From Streptomyces longhuiensis (GTDB lineage: Bacteria > Actinomycetota > Actinomycetes > Streptomycetales > Streptomycetaceae), in assembly GCF_020616555.1 (NCBI RefSeq), contig NZ_CP085173.1, positions 744,001-808,000 of the forward strand: a stretch of DNA of 64,000 nucleotides, in the 5' to 3' direction. Below, one piece after another: positions 19,252 through 28,905 of this stretch. The notes under the pieces were generated by a model. That model was not told the DNA's origin. It saw only the letters and a list, made by a program, of their open reading frames with translations, and made no database searches. The position numbers and the translations under genes are program-made. The number at the start of each line of letters is the position of its first letter. Positions within the stretch are counted from its first letter, which is position 1.

Positions 19252-19595
19252 CCAACTCCCGTGATGAAGACATCCTCCTCAACCTCGACGACGTGCCCCC
19301 GTGCACGCGCTGCGTCAATGACGCACTGCTCAGGGCTCGCTTCAGCTATTCATGGAAGAACGCCTCCGGGGAGATCGTTTCCGGTATCCGCATGGCGGAA
19401 CTGTGCCCGGCCTGCGATCAGGGCCGGCCTGCGGCAGACGAGTTGCTGACGCTGCTCATGGTCGACGAGCGCCTGGACACGCAGAGGATGGTCGAATTCG
19501 GAGGCCTCGTGGCCGCGTGGGTCGAGTCCGTACGACACCACACCGTCGACATGCGGCTCCTCGACGACGAGCTCCTGCGCCACGGCGACCTCTGA
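19248..19595 (+). CDS. DUF6300 family protein
   Basis: A 115-residue protein beginning with GTG that overlaps the dnaE stop (GTGA), so translation is coupled. Two Cys pairs, PPCTRC and CPAC, could form a zinc site. The C-terminal helix (EFGGLVAAWVESVRHH) fits the DUF6300 family of Streptomyces. Function unknown. The overlap with dnaE is the only clue and hints at a role with the polymerase. Confidence 0.75.
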   Translation: MTNSRDEDILLNLDDVPPCTRCVNDALLRARFSYSWKNASGEIVSGIRMAELCPACDQGRPAADELLTLLMVDERLDTQRMVEFGGLVAAWVESVRHHTVDMRLLDDELLRHGDL

Positions 19596-19600
19596 ACCAC

Positions 19601-19633
19601 AGGTGGCGCGCAGGTCCACGGTGCGCGCCACCT
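19601..19633 (+). terminator. Terminator of the dnaE operon
   Basis: Perfect 12-bp stem (AGGTGGCGCGCA and complement) with a 9-base loop, followed by TTGT, six bases after the DUF6300 stop. Confidence 0.8.
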
Positions 19634-19829
19634 TGTCGGGCTTGGCGTGGCCGCGAGCCACTTGCCCGGCCCCCGGACTCGGGGGTCCGCCCGTCAAACC
19701 TCATCGCGGACCTTGACGGGCACCGGGATGCCCGTACTCCCCCACGGCCGGCGCCGTCAGATCGATGGGAAGTACACGGTCACGCTTCTTGCCACCTTTG
19801 CCGGCTGGTGCTCGCCCAGCGGATCTTGT

Positions 19830-19860
19830 TTGACCTTGACACGGTGACAAGGCCTTAACT
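19830..19860 (+). promoter_or_regulatory. MerR-type promoter with 19-bp spacer and operator dyad
   Basis: A -35 hexamer TTGACC (19830-19835) and a weak -10 TTAACT (19855-19860) are 19 bp apart. Between them lies a 19-bp dyad (19834-19852) with arms CCTTG/CAAGG and CAC/GTG around a central G. This over-long spacer and dyad are characteristic of promoters activated by MerR proteins, and a merR-type gene is second in the operon. Confidence 0.8.
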
Positions 19861-19882
19861 GCTCGCCAAGGAGGTGGTCTCG

Positions 19883-20554
19883 ATGACGATCACGAGACAG
19901 GACACGGACGCGACAGGGGCGCTTGAGGGGTTGGAGGACGATCGTTCGTCCGTGCGGCTGCGGGCTGCCCTGGCGGTCGGCACGACGCCTGACCCTCGCT
20001 TCATCAACAAGCTGATCGAGCGATGCGCGATCGAGCCCGAGTTCTTCGTCCGCGACATGCTGACTTGGGCGCTCACCCGCCACCCGGTATCCATGACGCT
20101 TCCCGCGCTGCTGCGCGAAGTCCGCTCGGAGCAGACGCAGGCACGGAGCCAAGCGCTGCACACACTGTCCAAGGTCGGGGACCGGCAGGCGTGGCCGGCC
20201 ATCACACGGACGCTCCTGTCCGACGCCGACGACGAGGTGGCGCGCAGCGCCTGGCGGGCCGCGGTCGTACTCGTCCCCGAAGGGGAGGAATCCGCGTTGG
20301 CCACGGTATTGGCGACGCAGCTCGGGCGCGGTGGGCGGCAGACGCATCTGAGCCTCAGCAGGGCGCTGGTCGCACTGGGGGACGTGATTGTGCCGGCTCT
20401 GCTTGCTGCGACAACGGCCCCTGACCCGCGTGTGCGCGCACACGCGCTCGCCACACAACGGCTGCTGCACGAGCCGGACACCGGATTCGAGTGCGCGATC
20501 GAGGAGGCGAAGCGCGTAGTGGCCCTCGGCGGGTCCGGCCAGGAGGGACACTAG
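19883..20554 (+). CDS. HEAT-repeat protein
   Basis: A 223-residue all-helical protein with four to five HEAT/ARM-like repeats of about 30 residues (for example VRLRAALAVGTTPDP, ARSQALHTLSKVGD, RQTHLSLSRALVALGD). The ATG at 19883 has AAGGAGG eight bases upstream. Three bases after its stop begins a MerR-HEAT gene, and both appear driven by a MerR-type promoter. HEAT repeats usually form protein-binding surfaces; no enzymatic motif is seen. The partner is unknown. Confidence 0.85.
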   Translation: MTITRQDTDATGALEGLEDDRSSVRLRAALAVGTTPDPRFINKLIERCAIEPEFFVRDMLTWALTRHPVSMTLPALLREVRSEQTQARSQALHTLSKVGDRQAWPAITRTLLSDADDEVARSAWRAAVVLVPEGEESALATVLATQLGRGGRQTHLSLSRALVALGDVIVPALLAATTAPDPRVRAHALATQRLLHEPDTGFECAIEEAKRVVALGGSGQEGH

Positions 20555-20557
20555 AAC

Positions 20558-21562
20558 GTGTTGATCGGTGAGGTGGCGCGACGGTCCGGGGTCAGTGCCC
20601 GCATGCTCAGGCATTACGAGTCGCTCGGTCTGGTGCGTCCTTCGGGGCGTACGGGCTCCGGCTATCGGGAGTACTCCGGCGAGGACGTCCGGCGGATCTT
20701 CCATATCGAGAGCCTGCGGTCGCTGGGTTTGTCGCTGCGTGAGATCGGGCGCGCGCTCGACGATCCCGGCTTCACGCCCTCGACGCTCGTCGTCGACCTC
20801 ATCCGTCAGACGCGCGAACGTATCGCGGCGGAGACCGAGTTGCTCACACGGCTACGCCGGATCGATGCCGCGGACCCGTCCGGCTGGCAGGACGTCCTCC
20901 AGATCGTTGCGCTCCTCCAGGCACTGGGGTCGAAGAGCGCCAACGCGCGTCAGCGCGCCGCTCTTTCCTCGGTCGACGAGGTTCCGGTGCCGGTCGAGGC
21001 CCTGGTCGAGGCAGCGCTGAGCGAAGCGGATCCGAACGTCGCCGGGGCCCTTCGATGGGCGCTGGCGCGATCGGGCGGCCGCGGCCCGGCACTGCTGGCG
21101 GAGGGCCTCGGCTCACCGGTGGCCGCGGTGCGGGAGCGTGCCGTTCAGTCCCTCGCCGAGCTGCCCGGTGACGAGGCCACCGAGCAGCTGCGGGATGCGC
21201 TCGCGAACCCCGATGTCGTGGTCCGCGGGCATGCGGCTTTGGCACTTGGGGCACGTGGTGAGGCTGATGCGGTCCCGACGCTCATCGACATGATCGTGGC
21301 GGGAAGGAACGACACCGACGCAGCCGATGCACTGAGCGTGCTGGCGAGCGACACCGCGACGACGGATCAGATCGCAGCCAGGCTCGTCGACCGCCTCGCC
21401 CATGACACCACGCAGGCGCCTGCACGCGGGCGGCTGACCCAGGCGCTGGCGGGCATCTCGGGGACCAGGGCGTCACATGCCCTCGTGGAACTGTCCCGTG
21501 ACGCGGACCGTGCCGTTGCGCTGACCGCGGCGTACCTCCTGCAACGACGCGACGCACAGTGA
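20558..21562 (+). CDS. MerR-family regulator fused to HEAT repeats
   Basis: A 334-residue fusion. Residues 1-70 are a MerR DNA-binding domain (LIGEVARRSGVSARMLRHYE, then SGYREYSGEDVRRI), residues about 75-115 the dimerising coiled coil, and residues 120-330 HEAT repeats (for example VRERAVQSLAELPGDEATEQ). No Cys metal-binding loop is present, so the effector is not a classical metal; the HEAT domain may sense a protein or a small molecule. GTG start with GGAGGG upstream. It probably activates its own operon through the 19-bp-spacer promoter at 19830. Confidence 0.9.
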   Translation: MLIGEVARRSGVSARMLRHYESLGLVRPSGRTGSGYREYSGEDVRRIFHIESLRSLGLSLREIGRALDDPGFTPSTLVVDLIRQTRERIAAETELLTRLRRIDAADPSGWQDVLQIVALLQALGSKSANARQRAALSSVDEVPVPVEALVEAALSEADPNVAGALRWALARSGGRGPALLAEGLGSPVAAVRERAVQSLAELPGDEATEQLRDALANPDVVVRGHAALALGARGEADAVPTLIDMIVAGRNDTDAADALSVLASDTATTDQIAARLVDRLAHDTTQAPARGRLTQALAGISGTRASHALVELSRDADRAVALTAAYLLQRRDAQ

Positions 21563-21639
21563 CAGATCTCTTCTGGGGAGCCGCGTACATGGCCCGCGTG
21601 GCGAAGGGGTCTCGCACAGAGGGACCCGCGTCTCCAATC

Positions 21640-22003
21640 CCTCATCGTCGAGGACCGTCCGGCCCGCCAGATGTGTCATGAGGAGCAATGGATACTCGCA
21701 ATGCGCGGCGGTCGGATCAACCGCGACCAGTCCGGGAGCCAGCACCCCAGTCCCTGGGAGCCGGGTCAGGGCGCCAGCCTCTCTGCTCAGCCAGTCCTCG
21801 GCGTCCTCCACGTTGACGAAGGTCCGCAGCACCAGGTCACGGGTACCTCCGTCCCTCTTACCAATGGTCAGTCTCCGCATTTCGGCAGTGATGCCGCCGT
21901 GCAACGCCTCAGTTCTGACGATCCGTTCGCCGACCTCCAGGTGCCGGCTCACCCAAGGCAGTGTCAACGGTCGCACAGCCGCCGCCTCGTCGTCGTTGGT
22001 CAC
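21640..22003 (-). pseudogene. 5' fragment of an aminoglycoside-phosphotransferase-family gene
   Basis: The GTG-started frame matches the N-terminal lobe of APH-like kinases (LHGGITAEMRRLTI, DLVLRTFV, LLLMTHLAGRTVLDDEG). It then loses similarity near 21650. The catalytic loop HGDxxxxN and the DxD metal site are absent, so it is a truncated, inactive gene. Confidence 0.7.
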
Positions 22004-22073
22004 CGTGCCACCTCGTCATCCGGACGGCGACACGCGCGAAAGTTTTAATGGAGGCGATAGCCATGCTGCTCAG

Positions 22074-22358
22074 TCAGGAGACCCAACCGGCACCAGGCTG
22101 ACCTGACAGCTCCGAAGCCTGCCCGGCGAACTTTCCGCGAACAGCACTCAGTGCGGCAGTGCCGGAAACGCAGGCGACCTCAAGCATCAATCCCACCAAA
22201 GCGCGAGGAGAAGGTGCCGTCGGGCCCGCGACTCGGTAGAAGTCGCAGAAACCGCCGAAATGCCGAGTCAGATATTGCGCGGGATCATCGTCCAACAGCC
22301 GTGCCTCATGGGCAATCCACCGAGCGCTGTAGATGGCCCGACTGGCGGCCAAGTGCAC
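22074..22358 (-). CDS. Hypothetical protein (94 residues)
   Basis: A frame opening at GTG 22358, two bases past the stop of the upstream gene. The sequence is helical (HLAASRAIYSARWIAHEARL, DPAQYLTRHFGGFCDFYRVAG) with natural codon use. No family recognised. It may be the second gene of a two-gene unit or a remnant. Confidence 0.45.
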   Translation of the reverse strand: MHLAASRAIYSARWIAHEARLLDDDPAQYLTRHFGGFCDFYRVAGPTAPSPRALVGLMLEVACVSGTAALSAVRGKFAGQASELSGQPGAGWVS

Positions 22359-22360
22359 GC

Positions 22361-22987
22361 TCAGTTCCGCGGGGGCAGTGCCAAGGCCTGAACAAGCGCA
22401 TCGGCGACGCGCTCCGAGTGATCCGGCAGATGCTCGGTGACCCAACCAGCGGCCAGGCCAAGGAAGTCGACAAGATCCCTTTCTGCGCCTGCCAATAGGC
22501 GACGAAGCTCGCTTGTGGAAACCTCGATCCATTGACCGTTGTCGGCGTCGGCGTCAGCGGTAAGGCGGACGATGGAGCCGTGGAGTTCGGCGGCAGGCGA
22601 GGGATCATGGCCAAACCACGCTGCGGAAGCACCCCCGTCGAGAACTTCCCACCAGTCGCCTCGGTCCTCCAGGCCGCTACAACACCCCGGCACCACACGG
22701 GTGCCGGTATCGGAGTCGACCACCTGCAGCCCGCCCGCCGCAAACAGTGGGTCCATGGTCAGGAGCCCATGGAGGAAGCTCCCGAGTGGGTCGTCAGGAC
22801 GTGGCGGACGGTCGTCTGTGGGGTCAATGTCATTGCAAGCGGCCAGAGCCATCACCGCCGTACCGACCTCGTCCGGCGTCAGATGTCCATCGAGCGCCAG
22901 GAACGTGTAGGGCTCGGCAGCTGAGACCGGCCAGAGGTCAAAGCCCACGCGGTTGGGGATTTCGAGGACAGGTCGGACAGTGATCAC
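22361..22987 (-). CDS. Hypothetical protein (208 residues)
   Basis: A soluble alpha/beta-looking protein with GTG start (MITVRPVLEIPNRVGFDLWP). It has acidic stretches (NDIDPTDDRPPRPDDPLG) and Trp-rich strands. No domain recognised and no signal peptide. It appears to be co-transcribed with the 94-residue gene that follows. Confidence 0.6.
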   Translation of the reverse strand: MITVRPVLEIPNRVGFDLWPVSAAEPYTFLALDGHLTPDEVGTAVMALAACNDIDPTDDRPPRPDDPLGSFLHGLLTMDPLFAAGGLQVVDSDTGTRVVPGCCSGLEDRGDWWEVLDGGASAAWFGHDPSPAAELHGSIVRLTADADADNGQWIEVSTSELRRLLAGAERDLVDFLGLAAGWVTEHLPDHSERVADALVQALALPPRN

Positions 22988-23169
22988 CCCAGGGATGATG
23001 TCTCAGGACCTTCATGGACGCACGGGCATTTCTGTCCTGCTGGGAATCGCGGATCGGCATCCCTCCACGCCGCTCACGGGCTTCAATCGGCATGTGGGTC
23101 GTTGTACGTTGCGCCCTGCCGCAGAAAAAGGAGGCGCTCCGGCGTCGGCGCAGCAGGCAGGATCGCAGC

Positions 23170-23616
23170 ATGTCCACTGAGCTCAGCGGGTTGATCGAGT
23201 GCCGGCCGGGTGCCCGTCTCTGGGGCCCTGACGACGAAGACTCTGTATGGCACGCCGCCATCGATTTGTGGCTGCTCAACATCGGCAACGCCTACGACGC
23301 GCTTGCCTGCCTCTTCGGGATCCGAAACTCGTTCGGCTTCCTGCCGCTCACCGAGAACCGTGGGCTCCCCACCGACGCCTCCGACGCCCTGACCTCCGGT
23401 TACGTGGCTTACGGGCCCGACGTACACGGCGCCACATGGATCACCTGGGCCGAGCTGCTCTCGGCCGACTGGCGCGAGACGGACCGCTCCGGCGCCCGCA
23501 GCCGGGCGCAGGTAGCTGGTGACGCCTCGCACTGGGCTCCCGCATGGAGCGTTATGCGGACACTGAGCGACCTTCACGGTGCTTCCAACGTGCGTCTCGT
23601 CTGCTGGTTCAGCTGA
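23170..23616 (+). CDS. Hypothetical protein (148 residues)
   Basis: Starts MSTELSGLIECRPGARLWGP with AGGA seven bases upstream. It is a soluble protein with several Trp residues (WHAAIDLWLLNIGNAYDAL, TWITWAELLSADWRE). Size and composition are like immunity-type or small regulatory proteins, but I do not recognise a family. Confidence 0.6.
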   Translation: MSTELSGLIECRPGARLWGPDDEDSVWHAAIDLWLLNIGNAYDALACLFGIRNSFGFLPLTENRGLPTDASDALTSGYVAYGPDVHGATWITWAELLSADWRETDRSGARSRAQVAGDASHWAPAWSVMRTLSDLHGASNVRLVCWFS

Positions 23617-23759
23617 CGACTCCTTGCCCCCGAGCAGAGCGGTGGACTCGGCCCACCCGTCAATCAACGACCGGTTTATGGAACTACGGCGTGGGAACCG
23701 CACGGGCCCCGCGTCCTGAGCCGGTCCGCAGCGGCTGTCCGACGCCTGTGGCACAAGGC

Positions 23760-23798
23760 CGCCATCGCCGGCCCGATTCCGACGGGCCGGCGATGGCG
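23760..23798. terminator. Strong hairpin between convergent genes
   Basis: A 16-bp perfect stem (core GCCATCGCCGGCCCG) with a 7-base loop, placed just past the stop of the minus-strand gene at 23818 and after the plus-strand gene ending at 23616. It probably works in both directions. Confidence 0.8.
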
Positions 23799-23817
23799 CA
23801 TGCTCCGGATGGTGGTG

Positions 23818-24405
23818 TCACCACTCGCCGTGGTCGCGGATCACCCGGAAACTGCCCACGACCCCGTCCTGAACGAAGACGCCTCCCTGGCCACTCCCGT
23901 GGCCGGTCTGGGTCACGACACCATGAGTGGCGCCGTAGGGGCCGACCGTGGCCACCGGCGAACCGTTGTCGCAGTTGAACCCGCGGTAGACCTCAACGGT
24001 CGCGTCGCTGTCGTTGTAGATGCTGAAACTCGTTGAGCCCAGCCCACTGGCAGCGGGGACGCAGCCTTCCGTGTTGGCGGAGAACGTGCGTTCGTTGAAG
24101 TGGATCCTTCCCTCCTCCCTGCCGCCGTAGCCACGGCCCTCGTGGTTGCGGCCCCCGTGGTCACGGCCCTCGTCCCCCCTGCCGCCAGTGCTGTCGGCAC
24201 CGAGGGGAGCCGCCTCTGGGGCGGCCTGCTTGACGGGCGGGGCGGCCCGCTTGACCGGCGCTGCGTCTTGTTTGACCGGTGCTGCGGCTTGTTTGGCCGG
24301 CGGGGCGGCCTGGGTCGATTCTGATTGCGCGGCATAGGTGATGCCGGTGGCAAGGACCGCTGCGCCGACCATGGCGGCAGACACGGCGAAGATTCGCGTG
24401 GGCAT
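23818..24405 (-). CDS. Secreted protein with Ala/Pro/Lys and Gly/Arg repeats
   Basis: A 195-residue exported protein. It has a signal peptide (MPTRIFAVSAAMVGAAVLAT), then imperfect AAPVKQ repeats, a Gly/Arg/Glu/His-rich stretch (GRGDEGRDHGGRNHEGRGYG) and a C-terminal domain of about 90 residues with two Cys (EGCVPAA, GFNCDN) that looks like a small beta-rich fold. AAGGAG lies four bases before the ATG. The basic linkers suggest cell-wall or polymer association. Function unknown. Confidence 0.75.
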   Translation of the reverse strand: MPTRIFAVSAAMVGAAVLATGITYAAQSESTQAAPPAKQAAAPVKQDAAPVKRAAPPVKQAAPEAAPLGADSTGGRGDEGRDHGGRNHEGRGYGGREEGRIHFNERTFSANTEGCVPAASGLGSTSFSIYNDSDATVEVYRGFNCDNGSPVATVGPYGATHGVVTQTGHGSGQGGVFVQDGVVGSFRVIRDHGEW

Positions 24406-24870
24406 GTCACTCCTTCCTGTCTCAGAGATGCCAGCTGGACAGCCGACCTGCAACGACCGTAATAATCAGCCGATCAGCTGTCATTTCGGAGCAACTCAAG
24501 GTGTGACATCAGGCTGCTGATCGAGTGGTGTCCCTGCATTTGGTGCATATCTCGGAGTTTTCTGACATGGCGCCAGGGTCTGGGTCCAGGCGAGGCCGCG
24601 GTGCAGCCAGGGATGACAGCGATAGGGCCGAGATTCCGCACATCTGACGGCAGCAGGCCACGCGGGGACCGGGACGCTGGGGCGTAGCGCCGGCGCGACA
24701 GTTCGAGGGCGTTGTCCGGCAGTTCGGCGCTGGCAGCCAATGCTGAGGGCTGCCCGAGGAGTTCGGGGCCTGGCAGACGGTCTCCGACCGCTCTGGTCAG
24801 TGGCGCGCCGTCGGCCTGTCCGCCGCGTCGGCGCCGGCTGGCCCGGCTCAAGGCGGCGGCGCTGGGTCGC
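24406..24870. other. Intergenic region, no gene seen
   Basis: About 465 bp. Open frames on the minus strand have no conserved motif. It contains the promoter of the secreted-protein gene. Confidence 0.5.
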
Positions 24871-25899
24871 TCACGCGGTGATGAGGGCCTTGAGGACCTG
24901 GCGGTCGGCCATGGCCCGGTAGGCGTCCGGGGTTTGATCGAAGGTGAACGTCTGGTCGAAGACGCGGCCGGGGGCGATGGTGCCGTCCAGGACGTCGGGC
25001 AGCAGTTGCTCGATGTAGGCGCGGGCAGGGCTGGCGCCGCCGGTGAGGGTGATGTTGCGCATGAATGCGGCGGGTCCGATCGGCCCCTGCTCGTACTGCG
25101 GGACGCCCAGGCGGCTGACGTTGCCGCCGTCCCGGACCGCACCCAGGGCGGTGTCGAGGGCCTGGCGCGTGCCGACGGCCTCGATCACCTTGTCCACGCC
25201 GCCGGTCAGCTCGCGGATGTGGGCGATGCCCTCCTCACCGCGCTCGGCCACCACGTCCGTGGCACCGAACTCGCGGCCCAGACCGGTGCGCGCCTCATGG
25301 CGGCCGGCAAGGACGATCCGCTCAGCACCGAGCCTCTTGGCGGCGATCACCGCACACAGGCCGACCGCGCCGTCACCGACGACCAGCACCGCGTCCCCGC
25401 GCGCGACGCCGGCGGTGACCGCGCCGTGGTGCCCGGTGGTCATCACGTCGGACAGCGCCAGCAGCGACGGCAACAGCGCGGAGTCGGCGGCCACTGGGAG
25501 TTTCACCAGAGTGCCGTCCGCGTACGGGACACGGACGGCTTCGCCCTGTCCGCCGTCGACGCCGTCGAACCCGTACCGGCCGCCGTTGCGGCACGAGATG
25601 TACAGGCCCTTGGCGCAGTAGTCGCAGGTGTTGTCGCTATAAGTGAACGGCGCGACGACCAGGTCGCCGGCCTTGAGCCCGGTCACGTCCGCGCCGGCCT
25701 CCTCGACGACGCCGAGGAACTCATGTCCCATCGGGCGGCCTGTGTCGCCGGCGGGCATCGCCCCGTACGGCCACAGGTCGCTGCCGCACACACATGCGGC
25801 CAGCGTGCGCACCACCACGTCGGTCGGTTTGACGATCTTCGGGTCGGGCCGGTCGTCGACGCGGACGTCTCCGGCTCCGTACATCACGGCTGCACGCAT
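24871..25899 (-). CDS. Zinc-dependent alcohol dehydrogenase family protein
   Basis: A 342-residue MDR-superfamily oxidoreductase. The catalytic-zinc motif is CGSDLWPY plus GHEFLG, and the NAD(P)-binding stretch is VLVVGDGAVGLCAV. The structural-zinc loop keeps only three Cys (NTCDYCAKGLYISC). Start at 25899 (MRAAVMYGAG). It lies 70 bp downstream of an aldo-keto reductase on the same strand; both are probably under the divergent XRE regulator at 27184. Substrate unknown. Confidence 0.9.
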   Translation of the reverse strand: MRAAVMYGAGDVRVDDRPDPKIVKPTDVVVRTLAACVCGSDLWPYGAMPAGDTGRPMGHEFLGVVEEAGADVTGLKAGDLVVAPFTYSDNTCDYCAKGLYISCRNGGRYGFDGVDGGQGEAVRVPYADGTLVKLPVAADSALLPSLLALSDVMTTGHHGAVTAGVARGDAVLVVGDGAVGLCAVIAAKRLGAERIVLAGRHEARTGLGREFGATDVVAERGEEGIAHIRELTGGVDKVIEAVGTRQALDTALGAVRDGGNVSRLGVPQYEQGPIGPAAFMRNITLTGGASPARAYIEQLLPDVLDGTIAPGRVFDQTFTFDQTPDAYRAMADRQVLKALITA

Positions 25900-25952
25900 G
25901 AAAGGTGTCACTCCAAACTAGGACGGCTGGCGCTACGAGGGGCGCGGCGTAA

Positions 25953-26947
<995 letters not shown>

Positions 26948-27183
26948 TTCGCCCTCTCCGGTCTGTGACGTCGCCCGGCACCCTCGCTCTCGCCTGACCG
27001 GCCAGAGGTTGCCTGCGGCGGCTGTCGTGCCTGCGGCAGCTCTGGCGGCGGCCGGGGTACCGGCGTCTTGCTCCTCCACCTTCGCCTGCATTGGGCCCCC
27101 GTGGCAGGGCGGGCTCTTCGGGGGTAATGACAGGGCCCCCCTCTCGCCCGCACGTCGGCGGACCAGCGGGTGAGACTGGAGGC

Positions 27184-28074
27184 ATGGCATCCGAGAGAGC
27201 GCACAGCGAGGGCGCCGAGCTGGGCCGCTACCTGCGCGCCCGCCGCACCCAGACCAGCCCCGAACACGTCGGCCTCACCGTCGGCACCGGCATCCGCCGC
27301 ACCCCCGGCCTGCGCCGCGAGGAGCTGGCCACTCTCGCCGGCATCAGCATCGACTACTACGTCCGCCTGGAACGCGGCAAAGAGACCCGCCCCAGCCCCG
27401 CCGTCCTCGACGCGCTCGCCCGCGCCCTGCACATGGACGACCAGGAGCACCAGCACCTGCGTGAGCTCGCCGCCCGCGCCGCCCGCTACGCCCCCGAACC
27501 CGCACCGGCCCCCAGCCGCACTGTGCGCCCCCACCTCAAGCTGCTGCTCGAATCACTGCGCCCGAACCCGGCCTACGTCATCAGCCGCAGCATGGACATG
27601 CTCGCCTGGAACCCCGGCGGCCTCGCCCTCTACGCAGGCCTGGACGACTGGCCCGTCAAACAGCGCAACCTCGCCCGCTACCTGTTCCTGCACCCCGCGG
27701 CCCGCGACCTGTTCACCGACTGGGACCGGCAGATCACCGCGTGCGTCGCCCGCCTGCGCGCCATCGCCGGCACCGCCCCGGACGCCCCCGACCTCACCAG
27801 CCTCGTCGGCGAACTCCTCCTGAAGAGTCCGGACTTCGCGGGCCTGTGGGAACGCTACGAAGTGACCGGGCGCAAGCCCGCGCACAAGACGTTTCATCAC
27901 CCCCAAGTCGGCAGGGTCACCCTCACTTCGCAGTCGCTGCAGGTGGAAGGCACCCCCGGGCAGCGCATCGGCGTCTACACCGCCGAACCCGGCACCCCCG
28001 ATCATGACGCGCTGCTCCTGCTCGACATGACAGCCCCGGCCACGACGCCGACCACAACAAGCCGATCGAGCTGA
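27184..28074 (+). CDS. XRE regulator with MmyB-like C-terminal domain
   Basis: A 296-residue regulator. The N-terminal helix-turn-helix (PGLRREELATLAGISIDYYV, then RLERGKETRPSPAVLDALA) is followed by the MmyB-type ligand-binding domain (MLAWNPGGLALY, RYLFLHPAARDLFTDW, HPQVGRVTLTSQSLQV). It diverges from the AKR-dehydrogenase pair, a common arrangement in actinomycetes in which this type of regulator controls adjacent redox enzymes. The ribosome site GGAGG is unusually close to the ATG. Confidence 0.9.
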   Translation: MASERAHSEGAELGRYLRARRTQTSPEHVGLTVGTGIRRTPGLRREELATLAGISIDYYVRLERGKETRPSPAVLDALARALHMDDQEHQHLRELAARAARYAPEPAPAPSRTVRPHLKLLLESLRPNPAYVISRSMDMLAWNPGGLALYAGLDDWPVKQRNLARYLFLHPAARDLFTDWDRQITACVARLRAIAGTAPDAPDLTSLVGELLLKSPDFAGLWERYEVTGRKPAHKTFHHPQVGRVTLTSQSLQVEGTPGQRIGVYTAEPGTPDHDALLLLDMTAPATTPTTTSRSS

Positions 28075-28905
28075 CCCCCGCTCACGCTGCCCCGATACTG
28101 TCGTCCGGCTGCCGCGCAGGGTCGCCTGCGGCGGTGCCGTTCCCGCGTTCGTGGAGGGCGTCTCCACAGTCATCGACCTCAGCGTCGCAGGCTTCGTCGC
28201 CGTCCTTTTGCTTCCGGAACAGAGCGACAACTGGTCATCCGACGTCGGCCGGCTTGTTCGTGAACCCCGGCCCGGCGTGTTTCCGGGCTCGAGTGGGACG
28301 TCTTTCGCGTACGACCTGCGTCAACGGCCAAGGCTGGGTCCGGGAACCAGCGCTGCCGTCCGCACGCCGTCCTAAGATCAGCAGCTGAGCAGAGTCTGCG
28401 GGAGGCAGGCCTTCTCCCGTGAGGTGAGCTCCTTGGCGGGTGCCTCAACCGAGGTCCGTTCCTACGGCGATGGAGGCCAACAGGCTTTGCCGAAAGAGGA
28501 GTTACCCCCCACCGAGCCGCCGCCGAACTCCGTCCTGATCGACGCGGGGAAGGGCAGTGTCGGCAAGAGTAAGATCGCCGCGCAGCGGACTGCCAGGCAC
28601 GTCGCGCAGCACGCGATCGCCGCCCTCTTCGGTCAGTTCGCGAAGTACCGGCCAGCCTGGGCGTCGTGCCGGGTGGCAGAGCCGTCGGGGAACTCCTCGT
28701 CCTGCTGAGCGCGCAGGCGCCGGACGAGGGCACTCACCTCGCCTCGTCACTGGCCGGCTGCCCGAGCCCCGTAACCCCCCACTCCTGACTCTCGACTCCT
28801 GACTCGTCAACGAATCCAACCTCCCGTAGCCCTGTCACCGCTCACTGCTCACTCCTCACCCCTCACCGCCTCTTTCCCAGCCACTTACCTATGAAGGGGC
28901 CACCT
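28075..28905. other. Long intergenic region with a CTC-rich tract
   Basis: About 830 bp with no convincing gene. From about 28770 to 28870 it is pyrimidine-rich with repeated CTCCTGACTC and CTCACTCCTCACC words just upstream of the SnoaL-like gene. A frame near 28640-28735 on the minus strand (RRLRAQQDEEFPDGSATRHD) may be a short remnant. Confidence 0.4.

Noticed and set aside
24474..25142. Minus-strand frame across 24474-25142 as a gene
   Set aside because: It overlaps the dehydrogenase in another frame, and its unique part has no conserved sequence.
27091..27183. Longer N-terminus for the XRE regulator at 27184
   Set aside because: The extra residues are not part of the helix-turn-helix family and overlap the divergent promoter region.
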